Assembly (NCBI GenBank): GCA_003670825.1
Contig: QWQL01000198.1
Span: 1-18,358, forward strand
DNA length: 18,358 nucleotides
Source: Planctomycetota bacterium
GTDB taxonomy: Bacteria; Planctomycetota; Planctomycetia; Pirellulales; UBA1268
Direction: 5' to 3'
Below are positions 1-7,331 of the stretch, in pieces. Below the pieces are notes generated by a model. That model was given only the letters and a program-made list of their open reading frames with translations, was not told where the DNA came from and did no database searches. A program made the translations under genes and the position numbers. Within the stretch, counting starts at the first letter, position 1. Every line of letters begins with the position of its first letter.

Positions 1-2
1 CG

Positions 3-149
3 GGCGACGACCGGTTGCTCGCCCCGGCCGACGTCTGGTGCCGGCTTGCCCTGGCCCGGGCGGCCGGCCGCAGGCCGCTGCCAGACGACCTTGCCGCCCT
101 CGCCGCCCTCGGCCGCGAGGCGATCCGCGGCCCGGGCACGAGCCGGTAG
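3..149 (+). CDS. C-terminal fragment of an unidentified protein
   Basis: An open frame enters from the left edge and runs 48 codons to a TAG at 147-149. Its codons end almost entirely in G or C, as in the confident genes of this window, which supports a real coding tail over a shadow frame. The fragment is rich in Ala, Arg and Leu and contains ADVWCRLALARAAGR followed by a leucine/alanine helix-like stretch. No motif identifies a family, and the start lies outside the window. The gene is convergent with the ATPase gene that ends at 207. A longer neighbouring sequence would settle both the frame and the identity. Confidence 0.45.
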   Translation, partial: GDDRLLAPADVWCRLALARAAGRRPLPDDLAALAALGREAIRGPGTSR

Positions 150-170
150 GTAGCGGGCCGACGAGTGTGA

Positions 171-208
171 ACGAGGGGATGCTCCCCGGATGGCCGCGGT
201 TGGCCATC
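171..208. terminator. Two adjacent hairpins between convergent genes
   Basis: Two perfect inverted repeats lie in the 57-bp gap between convergent stop codons. The first is GGGGA-TGC-TCCCC (175-187). The second is GATGGCC-GCGGTT-GGCCATC (189-208), whose right arm overlaps the ATPase stop codon at 207-209. The position suits a bidirectional terminator. Neither hairpin is followed by a T tract on either strand, so intrinsic termination is only a guess. Confidence 0.35.
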
Positions 209-1364
209 AGTCGGCACGGATCTCGTTTTTCCAGAGGCTGTCGAGGAACTCGCGCCACGGGAGGATCTCGATGCCCTGTTCGGCACGACGGGCTCTGGGG
301 GCGCGGCAGACGAGGATGCACCGGCTCTTCGGGTGTTCCTCCCGCCAGGCCCGCAGACCCTTGAGGTGGTCGGTCGTGGGGCGGTCGGTCGATTTCACTT
401 CCACCGCCACCGCGGCGTTGCCGAGGATGAAGTCCACCTCGATCCCCGAGGCCGTCCGCCAGTAGCTGACGGACAACCCCGCTCCCTGGGGCGAGTAGGT
501 CGCGTGGGCCCGCAGTTCCATGAAGATGAAGTGCTCGAAGGCTGCGCCGTAGTCTGTTGAGCCTGGCACGAGCATCCCACGGCCAGTGATTTCGTTCACG
601 ATTCCCACATCGAAGAACCAGAATCGCGGCGCCTGTATGACGCGGCGCTTCGTCCGCTTCGTCCATGCCGGTACCCACGTGGCGACGAGCGTGTCCACGA
701 GGATGTCGAAATAGCCGCGAACGGTGTTCGCGGTGACGCCGATCTCGCGGGAGATCGTGGCGGAGTTGACGATCTGGCCGTTGGAGAAGGCAGCGGCCTC
801 GAGGAACCTCTGAAACGCGGGTAGGTTGCGGGTGAGCGCCTCAGCGAGCACCTCCTCGCGGAGATAGTCGCCGACGTATGCCGCGAGCCGCGATGAGGCA
901 CGGTCGGAGAGATAGTGGGAGGGGAGCAGGCCCCGATTAAGGGTTTTTTCGAGCGAGAGGTCGGGGAGTTCGGCCGAGGTGAGTGGAAGCAGGTCGTGGC
1001 GGACGGCTCGGCCGCCGAGGAGGTTACCGCCGCCGCGAAGCAGTTTCCGAGGGCTCGAGCCGGTGAGGATGAACCGCAGCCCGCGCCGGCTCATGAGAGA
1101 GTGGACCTCGTCGAGGAGGGCCGGCAGTTTCTGGATCTCATCGACGATCACCGACTGCCGCTTGTCGGGCAGAGCCGCACACTCCTCGGCGAAGACGCCG
1201 GGATCGGCCGACAGCCGGCGGAACTCCCGTGAGGAGAGCAGGTCGTACGTTGGGGCGTCAGGAAAGAGCGTCCGCAGGAGCGTGCTCTTCCCGGTCTGCC
1301 GTGGACCCCACAGGAAACAGGACTCGCCCGCGAGTAAATCGGCAGTGATGATGCGCGTGATCAT
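207..1364 (-). CDS. AAA-family ATPase with C-terminal DUF4143 domain
   Basis: This 385-residue protein belongs to the widespread 'ATP-binding protein' AAA_14/DUF4143 family. An N-terminal P-loop module is joined to a C-terminal domain resembling a PD-(D/E)XK nuclease fold. The Walker A motif GPRQTGKST is at residues 20-28, Walker B SVIVDEIQ at 71-78 and a sensor-like FILTGSS at 98-104. The C-terminal signature has E309, D311, E322 and K324 (EVDFILG then AVEVKS). The cellular role of the family is not established, and members are common accessory genes in bacteria and archaea. An upstream TTG at 1376 would add four residues, but it falls inside the predicted -10 box, so the ATG at 1364 is preferred. 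The gene is complete, monocistronic and convergent with the fragment at the left edge. Confidence 0.88.
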   Translation of the reverse strand: MITRIITADLLAGESCFLWGPRQTGKSTLLRTLFPDAPTYDLLSSREFRRLSADPGVFAEECAALPDKRQSVIVDEIQKLPALLDEVHSLMSRRGLRFILTGSSPRKLLRGGGNLLGGRAVRHDLLPLTSAELPDLSLEKTLNRGLLPSHYLSDRASSRLAAYVGDYLREEVLAEALTRNLPAFQRFLEAAAFSNGQIVNSATISREIGVTANTVRGYFDILVDTLVATWVPAWTKRTKRRVIQAPRFWFFDVGIVNEITGRGMLVPGSTDYGAAFEHFIFMELRAHATYSPQGAGLSVSYWRTASGIEVDFILGNAAVAVEVKSTDRPTTDHLKGLRAWREEHPKSRCILVCRAPRARRAEQGIEILPWREFLDSLWKNEIRAD

Positions 1365-1375
1365 GACAATCCGCA

Positions 1376-1404
1376 ACGCTACCGCGCACGGTCATGTCTG
1401 CCAA
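1376..1404 (-). promoter_or_regulatory. Predicted sigma70-type promoter of the ATPase gene
   Basis: On the minus strand TTGGCA (1399-1404) and TAGCGT (1376-1381) are separated by 17 bp. Only 11 nt separate the -10 box from the ATG at 1364, so transcription would begin about 5 nt before the start codon. No convincing Shine-Dalgarno sequence is present. Confidence 0.45.
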
Positions 1405-1610
1405 GGGGCGAGGACAGCCCGGTCAACGGCACCGCTCCAGCGGGGCTGGACGAACCATCTCTGCGGGGGCGGGCTACGGAATGGCCGCGGAACGGGCTAT
1501 CCTCTGAGCGGCGGGCGAAACCTTTCTGGACCGAAACCGTTGAAGGTGTCGGGAGCGGCCCCCGCCGCTTCGCATGCCAGGTCACGCCCCGTTTTCGAAA
1601 GGATCTCCCC

Positions 1611-1898
1611 ATGCGGTTCGCCGTTGCTGCCCCCTGCCTCGCCGCCTGTCTCGTGCTCGGCGGCTCGTTCGCCGTCGCCGCCCCCGGCGAGGGCAAAAAG
1701 AATCCCCCCGATCCGGCCAAGGTCTTCGCCCGGAAAGACTCCAACAAGGACGGCTTGCTCACGCTCGACGAGTTCAAGACCGGGATGAAAGACAAGCAGC
1801 TCGAGCGGGCCCCGCAGCGATTCAAGACCATCGACGCCAACGGCGACGGCAAGGTCTCGATGGACGAGTTCAAGGCCAACGTCAAGCCGAAGTCCTAA
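1611..1898 (+). CDS. Small exported EF-hand protein
   Basis: This 95-residue protein has a Sec-type signal peptide (residues 1 to about 24, ending AVAA) and two EF-hand loops. Loop 1 is DSNKDGLLTLDE (43-54) and loop 2 is DANGDGKVSMDE (75-86). Both loops keep acidic or polar residues at positions 1, 3, 5 and 12 and Gly at position 6, so calcium binding is likely. A purine-rich AAAGGA about 8-9 nt before the ATG supports this start. The protein is Lys-rich outside the loops and has no other domain. Its stop lies 14 nt before the DUF1549 gene, so the two are probably cotranscribed. Calcium-dependent binding or a structural role outside the cytoplasm is an inference; the partner is unknown. Confidence 0.88.
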   Translation: MRFAVAAPCLAACLVLGGSFAVAAPGEGKKNPPDPAKVFARKDSNKDGLLTLDEFKTGMKDKQLERAPQRFKTIDANGDGKVSMDEFKANVKPKS

Positions 1899-1912
1899 GT
1901 AGAGCTGCTGCC

Positions 1913-3892
1913 ATGACAGGCATCCGCGGGCCATCGATCCGGAGGCGGGCCGCGCCGGCGTACCGCCTCGCCGTGGTGGCGCTGGCGGCGATCGCCAGCG
2001 TGGCTGCCGACCGTGCCAAGCCCAATCGGCAGGCCGAGGGACGGGGCGGGCTGCCGGCAACGGTGACGGCGGCGGCTGACGGGCCCGCCATGAAGGTCGC
2101 GGCCGTCAGTGCGGCCCGCCGCGACCGCGTGCGGACGGAGGCCGCCGCCATCGATGCCCTGCTCGAATCCCGGTGGCGGGAACTCGGGATCGAACCCTCC
2201 CCGCCGCTCGACGACGCCCAGTTCGTCCGGAGGATTCACCTGGAACTCGCCGGCCGGATCCCGACCTACGACGAGACGACCGCCTTTCTCGCCGATGCAT
2301 CGTCCGCCAAGCGAGATGCGATGATCGAGAGTCTGCTGGCGAGTCCCGAGTATGTCAGCCACTTCTACAACTACTGGGCCGATGTTCTGCGGCTCACGGA
2401 GCGGCCCCAGCGAAACCTGGTGTTCGAGCCGTACTTGGCCTACGTGAAGGACTCGATCCGCACGAACAAGCCCTACGATGAGTGGGTGCGGGAGATGCTG
2501 ACGGCCGACGGCAGGCTCTGGGAGAACCCGGCGGTCGGCTTCCAGCTCCGTGACGACGGTATGCCGCTGCCCTATGTCGACAACACCGTCCGCGTGCTGC
2601 TCGGCACCCAGATCGGCTGCGCCCAGTGCCACGACCATCCATTCGATCAGTGGACGCAGCACCAGTTCTACGAACTCGCCGCGTTCACGGCCGGCACGAA
2701 AACGCGGCTGAGCGTCGGCACCCGGCCCGGCAAGCCGGGCAAGGATCCCCAGCCGATTCCCCCGCCGGTCGTGCGAACGCTCGTCAAGGAGGCCCGCGAG
2801 ACGAAGGGCAAGAAGGCCGGAGGGCTGATCCAGTTCATTCAGGCCAATGCCACCGCGGTTAGCTTCGTCGATGCGTCCCTGCGGCTGCCCCACGACTATC
2901 AGTACGACGATGCGAAGCCGCTCGAGAAGGTCGAGCGGGAGCTGCTCTGGGGGAAGGTGCCGGCGAGCGTCGCTCACGCCGATGGCCGGGAGCAGTTCGC
3001 GGCCTGGATGGTGGCCCGGACCAATCGGCAGTTCGCCCGCACGATCGCCAACCGGATGTGGAAGCAGGTGATGGGCGTGGGGATCGTCGAGCCCGTCGAC
3101 GACTTCCGCCAGGAAAATCCACCCAGTGATCCCGAACTCCTCGAGCACCTCACCACCCTCGTGATCGGGCTCGACTTCGACCTGCGGGAGTTCATCAGGG
3201 TGGTGGTGTCGACCACGGCCTACCAGCGGCGGGCGGTGCTCCACGACCCGACGTCGGCCGAGCCCTTCCGCTTCGCCGGGCCGGCGCTGCGGCGGATGAC
3301 GGCCGAGCAGCTCTGGGATTCGATCGTGGCGCTCGTCGCCCGGAATCCCTGGAGCGTGCAGCGGCCCACGGCCGCCGAGGTCGCGGAAGTGGCGGCGATC
3401 GACCTCCGGCAGGCCTCGCTTGCCGACGTGGAGCAAACGTTCGACGCCTTCGTCGGCCGCTACGGTCCGGGACGCTACCAGCGGACGCTCCAGCAGGCCT
3501 GCGGCTACCGCGGGCAGTGGCTGATGAAGGCCAGCGAGATGCCCACGCCCCTGCCGCTGGGCCACTTCCTCAGGCAGTTTGGCCAGAGCGACCGCGAGAC
3601 GATCGACGGAGGCCGCACCGTCCCGACGATCCCGCAGATCCTGGCGATGTTCAACGGCCCGATCACCCACGCGATGCTCGAGGAGGGCTCGGTGATCTAC
3701 GACACGGTCATGGCGCACGACCCCGAGGAGACGGTCGACGTGGTGTTCTTTTCCGTGCTGGGTCACGAGCCCTCGGCGGAGGATCGGCGATGTGCCCATG
3801 ACGAACTGACCGACGCCGGTGATCCGGCCACGGGCTGCGGCAACCTGATCTGGGCCCTGCTCAACACCCGCGAGTTCCTGTTCATCCAATAA
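1913..3892 (+). CDS. Exported DUF1549/DUF1553 protein
   Basis: This 659-residue protein has a signal peptide (basic RRR, then a hydrophobic run at 18-32). A DUF1549 region covers about residues 78-260 and contains FVRRIHLELAGRIPT and the family motif CAQCHDHPFDQW (236-247). A DUF1553 region runs from about 358 towards the C-terminus and begins with EQFAAWMVARTNRQFART, followed by NRMWKQVMG. Such proteins are highly expanded in Planctomycetes and are often next to DUF1501 genes, as here; their activity is not established. CAQCH matches the CXXCH haem-attachment pattern, but this motif is a usual DUF1549 feature and no extra cytochrome domain is present. The open frame extends upstream to 1574, but that part overlaps the EF-hand gene. 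The ATG at 1913 gives a proper signal peptide. The Shine-Dalgarno sequence is weak, suggesting coupling to the EF-hand gene. Confidence 0.92.
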   Translation: MTGIRGPSIRRRAAPAYRLAVVALAAIASVAADRAKPNRQAEGRGGLPATVTAAADGPAMKVAAVSAARRDRVRTEAAAIDALLESRWRELGIEPSPPLDDAQFVRRIHLELAGRIPTYDETTAFLADASSAKRDAMIESLLASPEYVSHFYNYWADVLRLTERPQRNLVFEPYLAYVKDSIRTNKPYDEWVREMLTADGRLWENPAVGFQLRDDGMPLPYVDNTVRVLLGTQIGCAQCHDHPFDQWTQHQFYELAAFTAGTKTRLSVGTRPGKPGKDPQPIPPPVVRTLVKEARETKGKKAGGLIQFIQANATAVSFVDASLRLPHDYQYDDAKPLEKVERELLWGKVPASVAHADGREQFAAWMVARTNRQFARTIANRMWKQVMGVGIVEPVDDFRQENPPSDPELLEHLTTLVIGLDFDLREFIRVVVSTTAYQRRAVLHDPTSAEPFRFAGPALRRMTAEQLWDSIVALVARNPWSVQRPTAAEVAEVAAIDLRQASLADVEQTFDAFVGRYGPGRYQRTLQQACGYRGQWLMKASEMPTPLPLGHFLRQFGQSDRETIDGGRTVPTIPQILAMFNGPITHAMLEEGSVIYDTVMAHDPEETVDVVFFSVLGHEPSAEDRRCAHDELTDAGDPATGCGNLIWALLNTREFLFIQ

Positions 3893-3952
3893 CGACGAGC
3901 ACGCGGCAGCCACGTTCACACTGCCCGCCGACGGCACACTGGAGTCTCACGC

Positions 3953-5233
3953 ATGTCGCCCATGCCAGTTCTTGAAGACGGGTCGCTCGCGCGGCGGGCC
4001 TTTCTCGGCCAGGCCGCCCGCGCTGCCTTCGGGATCACGCTTCTCGACGGCCTGGCGGGACGGCGTGCCACCGCGGCGCCGGCCGCTGGCGGCACCAACG
4101 TGATTTACCTGATGATGCGCGGGGCGATGAGCCACATCGACACCTTCGATCCAAAGCCCGGCCGCGAGGAGCAGGGGGAGACGAAGGCGATCGCGACAAA
4201 GCTCCCCGGCGTGATGTTTGGCGAGCACCTGCCGCTGCTGGCAGGGCTTGCCGACCGGCTAGCGGTGATCCGTTCGCTGACCACCGAAACAGGCGCGCAC
4301 GAGCAGGGCACGTATCTGATGCGGACGAGCTACGCGCAGCTCAACAGCATTCGCCACCCCGCGTTCGGATCGTGGGCGCTGCATGTGCTCGGCAAGCGGA
4401 GTCGCGACCTGCCCGGATACGTGCTGGTGGGCAACGGCAACGAACACCCCGGCTGCGGGTTTCTCGACCCGGCCGTCACGCCGGTGCCGCTCGCCGACCC
4501 CGAGCGGGGCCTGGAGAATATCGCCCGCCCCGCCTATCTCTCGCAGGCCAACTTCGAGCGCCGGCTGTCGCTCGCCGAGCGGATCGACGGCGACTTCAAG
4601 CGGCACTATGCCGGCCGTCAGATCGAGGCCTACGACCAGATGTACGCTGACGCCGTCCGCCTGATGGGCAGCGGCGACCTCGCCGCCTTTGACATCTCCA
4701 GAGAAGACGCGGCGACCCGCGAGCGATACGGGCGGTCGCGGCTGGGGCAGGGCTGCCTGCTTGCCCGCCGGCTGGTGGAGTCGGGCGTGCGGTGCGTGGA
4801 GGTCGAGATGGGTGGCTGGGACATGCACCGCGACCTCTGGGAGGAACTCCCCGAGAAGGTCGGCGAACTCGATACCGCGATGGCCGCCCTGATCGAGGAT
4901 CTCGCGGCCCGCGGCCTGCTCGGCTCGACGCTCGTGGTGCTCGCGACCGAGTTTGGCCGCTCGCCGAAGGTCAACGAGAATGCCGGCCGAGACCACCACC
5001 CGGCCGTGTTCTCCTGCGTGCTCGCCGGTGCCGGGGTGAAGCCGGGCGTGGTGCATGGGGCGAGCGACGCGGCCGGCCGACTGCCCGACCGCGACGCCGT
5101 GAGTGTGGCCGACTTCAACGCCACGATCGCCGCCGCCTGCGGGATGCCCTGGGAGAAGGAGTTCGTCGCTCCCAACGGCCGCCCGTTCAAGATCGGTAAC
5201 GACGGCACTCCGGTGGCCGCGGTGCTCGCGTGA
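3953..5233 (+). CDS. Exported DUF1501 protein
   Basis: This 426-residue protein is of the DUF1501 family, which has an alkaline phosphatase/sulfatase-like fold. It starts with a twin-arginine-like leader (ARRAFLGQ at 13-20, then a hydrophobic stretch), as is typical of the family, suggesting Tat export. Family features include VIYLMMRGAMSHIDTFDPKP (about 50-69), HEQGTYLMRTSYAQ, GNGNEHPGCGFL, the GGWDMH motif, LVVLATEFGRSP and the near-C-terminal GRDHHP. DUF1501 proteins usually accompany DUF1549/DUF1553 proteins in Planctomycetes; the substrate is unknown. GGAG 8 nt before the ATG supports this start. The 60-bp gap from the DUF1549 stop suggests one transcript. The TGA stop is immediately followed by the stop of the opposing sppA gene. 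Confidence 0.93.
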   Translation: MSPMPVLEDGSLARRAFLGQAARAAFGITLLDGLAGRRATAAPAAGGTNVIYLMMRGAMSHIDTFDPKPGREEQGETKAIATKLPGVMFGEHLPLLAGLADRLAVIRSLTTETGAHEQGTYLMRTSYAQLNSIRHPAFGSWALHVLGKRSRDLPGYVLVGNGNEHPGCGFLDPAVTPVPLADPERGLENIARPAYLSQANFERRLSLAERIDGDFKRHYAGRQIEAYDQMYADAVRLMGSGDLAAFDISREDAATRERYGRSRLGQGCLLARRLVESGVRCVEVEMGGWDMHRDLWEELPEKVGELDTAMAALIEDLAARGLLGSTLVVLATEFGRSPKVNENAGRDHHPAVFSCVLAGAGVKPGVVHGASDAAGRLPDRDAVSVADFNATIAAACGMPWEKEFVAPNGRPFKIGNDGTPVAAVLA

Positions 5234-6301
5234 TCACTCGCTCTGGACCAGGGCGGGGAGCCAGCTGCAGAGATACCAGCCACGGGGCGTGGTGAGTTCG
5301 GCGATGGCGGCGAGGTCGACGCGGCTCGTGGCCGAGGCGCCGCCCAGCACCTCGTCGAGGAGGCCCTTCGGCTTCGAATACTTCACCGCCCGGGCGGTCT
5401 CCGGGGAGAGGCCGGCGAGTTCGACGGCGCGATCGATCGCCTCTTCGAGGAAGCCGATCCGGTCGACGAGGCCAGCCTCCAGAGCCTGCCGCGCCGTAAA
5501 CACCTGCCCGGTGGCGACACCGTCGACCGCGTCGTCGTCGAGCTTCGGCCGGCCGGCTTTCACGATCTCCTTGAACCTGCGGAACATGTCGTCGACGAGT
5601 TCCTGCAAGAGCTTTCGTTCTTTCTCGGCGAGCTCGGGCGTGCGGTCCTTCGTCAGGCTGAGCATCTCCTTGAGCGGCCCGCTGGCGATCGAGTCGTCGC
5701 GGATGTCGTACCTTCGCAGAGCCTGCGAGATGTCGAAGTGGGGGATGATGACGCCGATCGAGCCGGTCAGCGTGGCGGGCTCGGCGAAGATCACATCGTC
5801 GGCGCCGCGGTTGGCCATCGACACGTAGTACCCGCCGCTGGCGGCGATGCCCCCCATGCTCACCACGACGGGCAGATCCCGCTTCTCGACGAGCTTCGCC
5901 AGCCGGTGGTGGATCTCGTCGCTGCCGCTCACGGTGCCGCCGGGGGAGTCGACGCGGAGCACGATCGCCTTGACGGAGTCGTCTTCCTCAACCTGATCGA
6001 GTTGGGCCCGCACGAAGCCGTCACCGCCGAGGATCGCCCCGGTCACACTCACCACGGCCACCTTGCCGGCAGCCGTCTTCGAAAGCGAGTGGTAGGTTTC
6101 CACGACCCGGGAATCCCGTTGAAAGTACCGGGAAAACGCCCCGGCACTGGCCACGGCCGAGAGCACGGCGACGCCGGCGACGATCCAGCCTGCCCTCGCG
6201 AACCACCGTCCCCAGGGGCTGGCATGTTCGAGGATCACCCGGGTCGGCGGCTGTCGCGAGTCGATGCCCGATGCGGTCGTGCTCCGTGATTCGATGCTCA
6301 T
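5234..6301 (-). CDS. sppA: Signal peptide peptidase SppA, short form
   Basis: This 355-residue membrane-anchored serine protease belongs to the S49 family, which degrades cleaved signal peptides and other membrane-derived fragments. A single transmembrane segment lies at about residues 38-56, after a roughly 37-residue cytoplasmic N-terminus. The catalytic dyad is visible: Ser155 in GGIAASGGYYVSM and Lys211 in ASGPLKEM. Other conserved pieces are VLRVDSPGG (about 114-122) and GSIGVI (180-185). The length is that of the single-domain bacterial SppA, not the tandem-domain E. coli form. The ATG has AGGAG about 13 nt upstream, a longer gap than usual. The gene is divergent from the isomerase-like gene and ends back to back with the DUF1501 gene. 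Confidence 0.93.
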   Translation of the reverse strand: MSIESRSTTASGIDSRQPPTRVILEHASPWGRWFARAGWIVAGVAVLSAVASAGAFSRYFQRDSRVVETYHSLSKTAAGKVAVVSVTGAILGGDGFVRAQLDQVEEDDSVKAIVLRVDSPGGTVSGSDEIHHRLAKLVEKRDLPVVVSMGGIAASGGYYVSMANRGADDVIFAEPATLTGSIGVIIPHFDISQALRRYDIRDDSIASGPLKEMLSLTKDRTPELAEKERKLLQELVDDMFRRFKEIVKAGRPKLDDDAVDGVATGQVFTARQALEAGLVDRIGFLEEAIDRAVELAGLSPETARAVKYSKPKGLLDEVLGGASATSRVDLAAIAELTTPRGWYLCSWLPALVQSE

Positions 6302-6351
6302 GGCGTGCCGCTGTGCTCCTGAGAGTGTGCTCTGAATCCTGCTGGGGCCGC

Positions 6352-6380
6352 ATTGTACGGCGGCACGTGGTGCGGGTCGT
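6352..6380 (-). promoter_or_regulatory. Predicted promoter of sppA
   Basis: The minus strand carries a near-perfect -10 box TACAAT (6352-6357). The hexamer 17 bp upstream, ACGACC (6375-6380), is a poor -35 match. The implied leader is about 40-45 nt. Confidence 0.4.
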
Positions 6381-6388
6381 CCGGAAAG

Positions 6389-6418
6389 TTGCCAGGTTCC
6401 GGCTGGGGCGGCTACCTT
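6389..6418 (+). promoter_or_regulatory. Predicted promoter of the isomerase-like gene
   Basis: TTGCCA (6389-6394) and TACCTT (6413-6418) are 18 bp apart and point towards the GTG start at 6496. The implied leader is about 70 nt. It is divergent from the sppA promoter, with the two -35 hexamers only 8 nt apart. Confidence 0.35.
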
Positions 6419-6495
6419 GACGGGTTCGTGGCCGACTGCGGCCCGCCGGCCTTCTTTTTCGTCCGGCGAAAGATCTCGATAGGAGCACCCCGAAC

Positions 6496-7242
6496 GTGTT
6501 CGTCTGCGTCAGTACGGAATGCCTGCCCGACATGCCACTTGCCGCCGCGATGGAGCGGCTCTCCGAACTCGAGTTCACGGCGGTCGAACTAGACGTGCAC
6601 GAGCACGGCGGTCACCTGAAGCCCGCTCAGGTGGCGGCCAACCCCGAGGCCGCGATCGCGGAGTGCAGCGACCTGCAGCGGCTGCGGCCGGTGGCCGTCT
6701 CCTTCGCGGCCACCGAGACGCCCGAGGTCTACGACCACTTTTCGGCCTGCTGCCGGCTGGCCAAGTCGCTCGGTGTGGTCACGATGGTGGTCGAGTCGTC
6801 GGAGCTCGGCACACCCTTCAACGGCGAGATCGAGCGGCTGCGGAAGCTGGTCGGGATCGCCTCGGGCCTCGGGGTTGTCGTCGCGGTGAAGACGTCGGCC
6901 GGCCGGATGACGCAGGATGCCGAGACGACGGCATCACTCTGCCGGAACGTGCCGGGCCTCGGAGTCGCGCTCGACCCGAGCCACTTCATCTACGACCACA
7001 AGAAGATCGCGTCGTGGGAGCCGATCCTGAAGTACGTCTGCCACGTGCATCTCCGGGATACCAAGCCCGACGCATTTCAGGTACGGGTCGGCCAGGGGGA
7101 CGTGGAGTACGGAAAGCTCGTCGCGCAACTGGAGCGGGTGGGCTACAAGCGGGCCCTGTGTGCCCACATGCCGCCCATGGAGGGTGTCGATCAGGTCGCG
7201 GAACTCCGCAAGATGCGGCTCCTCCTCGAGAGCCTGCTGTAG
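6496..7242 (+). CDS. Sugar phosphate isomerase/epimerase-like TIM barrel protein
   Basis: This 248-residue protein has the xylose isomerase-like/AP endonuclease 2 TIM-barrel fold. Recognisable strand-end motifs are AVELDVHEHGG (about 29-39), VALDPSHFIYDHKK (157-170), HVHLRDTKPD (183-192) and GQGDVEYGKLV (199-209). D160, H163 and H185 fit three usual metal- or substrate-binding positions. The glutamates normally found at the end of a middle strand and near the C-terminus seem replaced, by K132 in VAVKTSAG and by CAHMPP around 222-227. The start is GTG, with AGGAG (6481-6485) 10 nt upstream; an internal ATG at 6532 is less likely. No pathway genes adjoin it, so the substrate cannot be assigned. 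Confidence 0.82.
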   Translation: MFVCVSTECLPDMPLAAAMERLSELEFTAVELDVHEHGGHLKPAQVAANPEAAIAECSDLQRLRPVAVSFAATETPEVYDHFSACCRLAKSLGVVTMVVESSELGTPFNGEIERLRKLVGIASGLGVVVAVKTSAGRMTQDAETTASLCRNVPGLGVALDPSHFIYDHKKIASWEPILKYVCHVHLRDTKPDAFQVRVGQGDVEYGKLVAQLERVGYKRALCAHMPPMEGVDQVAELRKMRLLLESLL

Positions 7243-7268
7243 GCAGACCCGCAGGGTGTGCCATCGGA

Positions 7269-7300
7269 GCCACCCTTGAACGCCCGGAGCCCTGGGTGGC
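7269..7300. terminator. Possible hairpin between convergent genes
   Basis: GCCACCC (7269-7275) and GGGTGGC (7294-7300) form a 7-bp stem with an 18-nt loop, in the 89-bp gap between the isomerase-like gene and the TPR gene. There is no T tract, so terminator function is weakly supported. Confidence 0.22.
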
Positions 7301-7331
7301 GCGGCGTCGCCTTGCTATCGGGAGCCTCGTG

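Noticed and set aside
207..1364. Possible transposase or defence gene at the ATPase
   Set aside because: The AAA/DUF4143 family is widespread and often stands alone. There are no terminal repeats, integrase, toxin or nuclease partners beside it to support a mobile or defence assignment.
1475..1503. Possible promoter for the EF-hand run (TACGGA, 17 bp, TATCCT)
   Set aside because: The -35 match is poor and the leader would exceed 100 nt. It is not strong enough to list as a feature.
1379..1885. Minus-strand frame opposite the EF-hand gene and its upstream region
   Set aside because: The EF-hand gene has a signal peptide, two canonical calcium loops and a ribosome binding site. The opposing frame has none of these.
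1895..3937. 680-codon open frame on the minus strand opposite the DUF1549/DUF1553 gene
   Set aside because: It is the antisense shadow of a well-supported high-GC gene. Its translation is rich in Arg, His and Gly with no domain, and it covers both flanking intergenic borders.
4259..5056. 265-codon minus-strand frame inside the DUF1501 gene
   Set aside because: It is fully contained in a confident gene on the other strand and has no recognisable domain.
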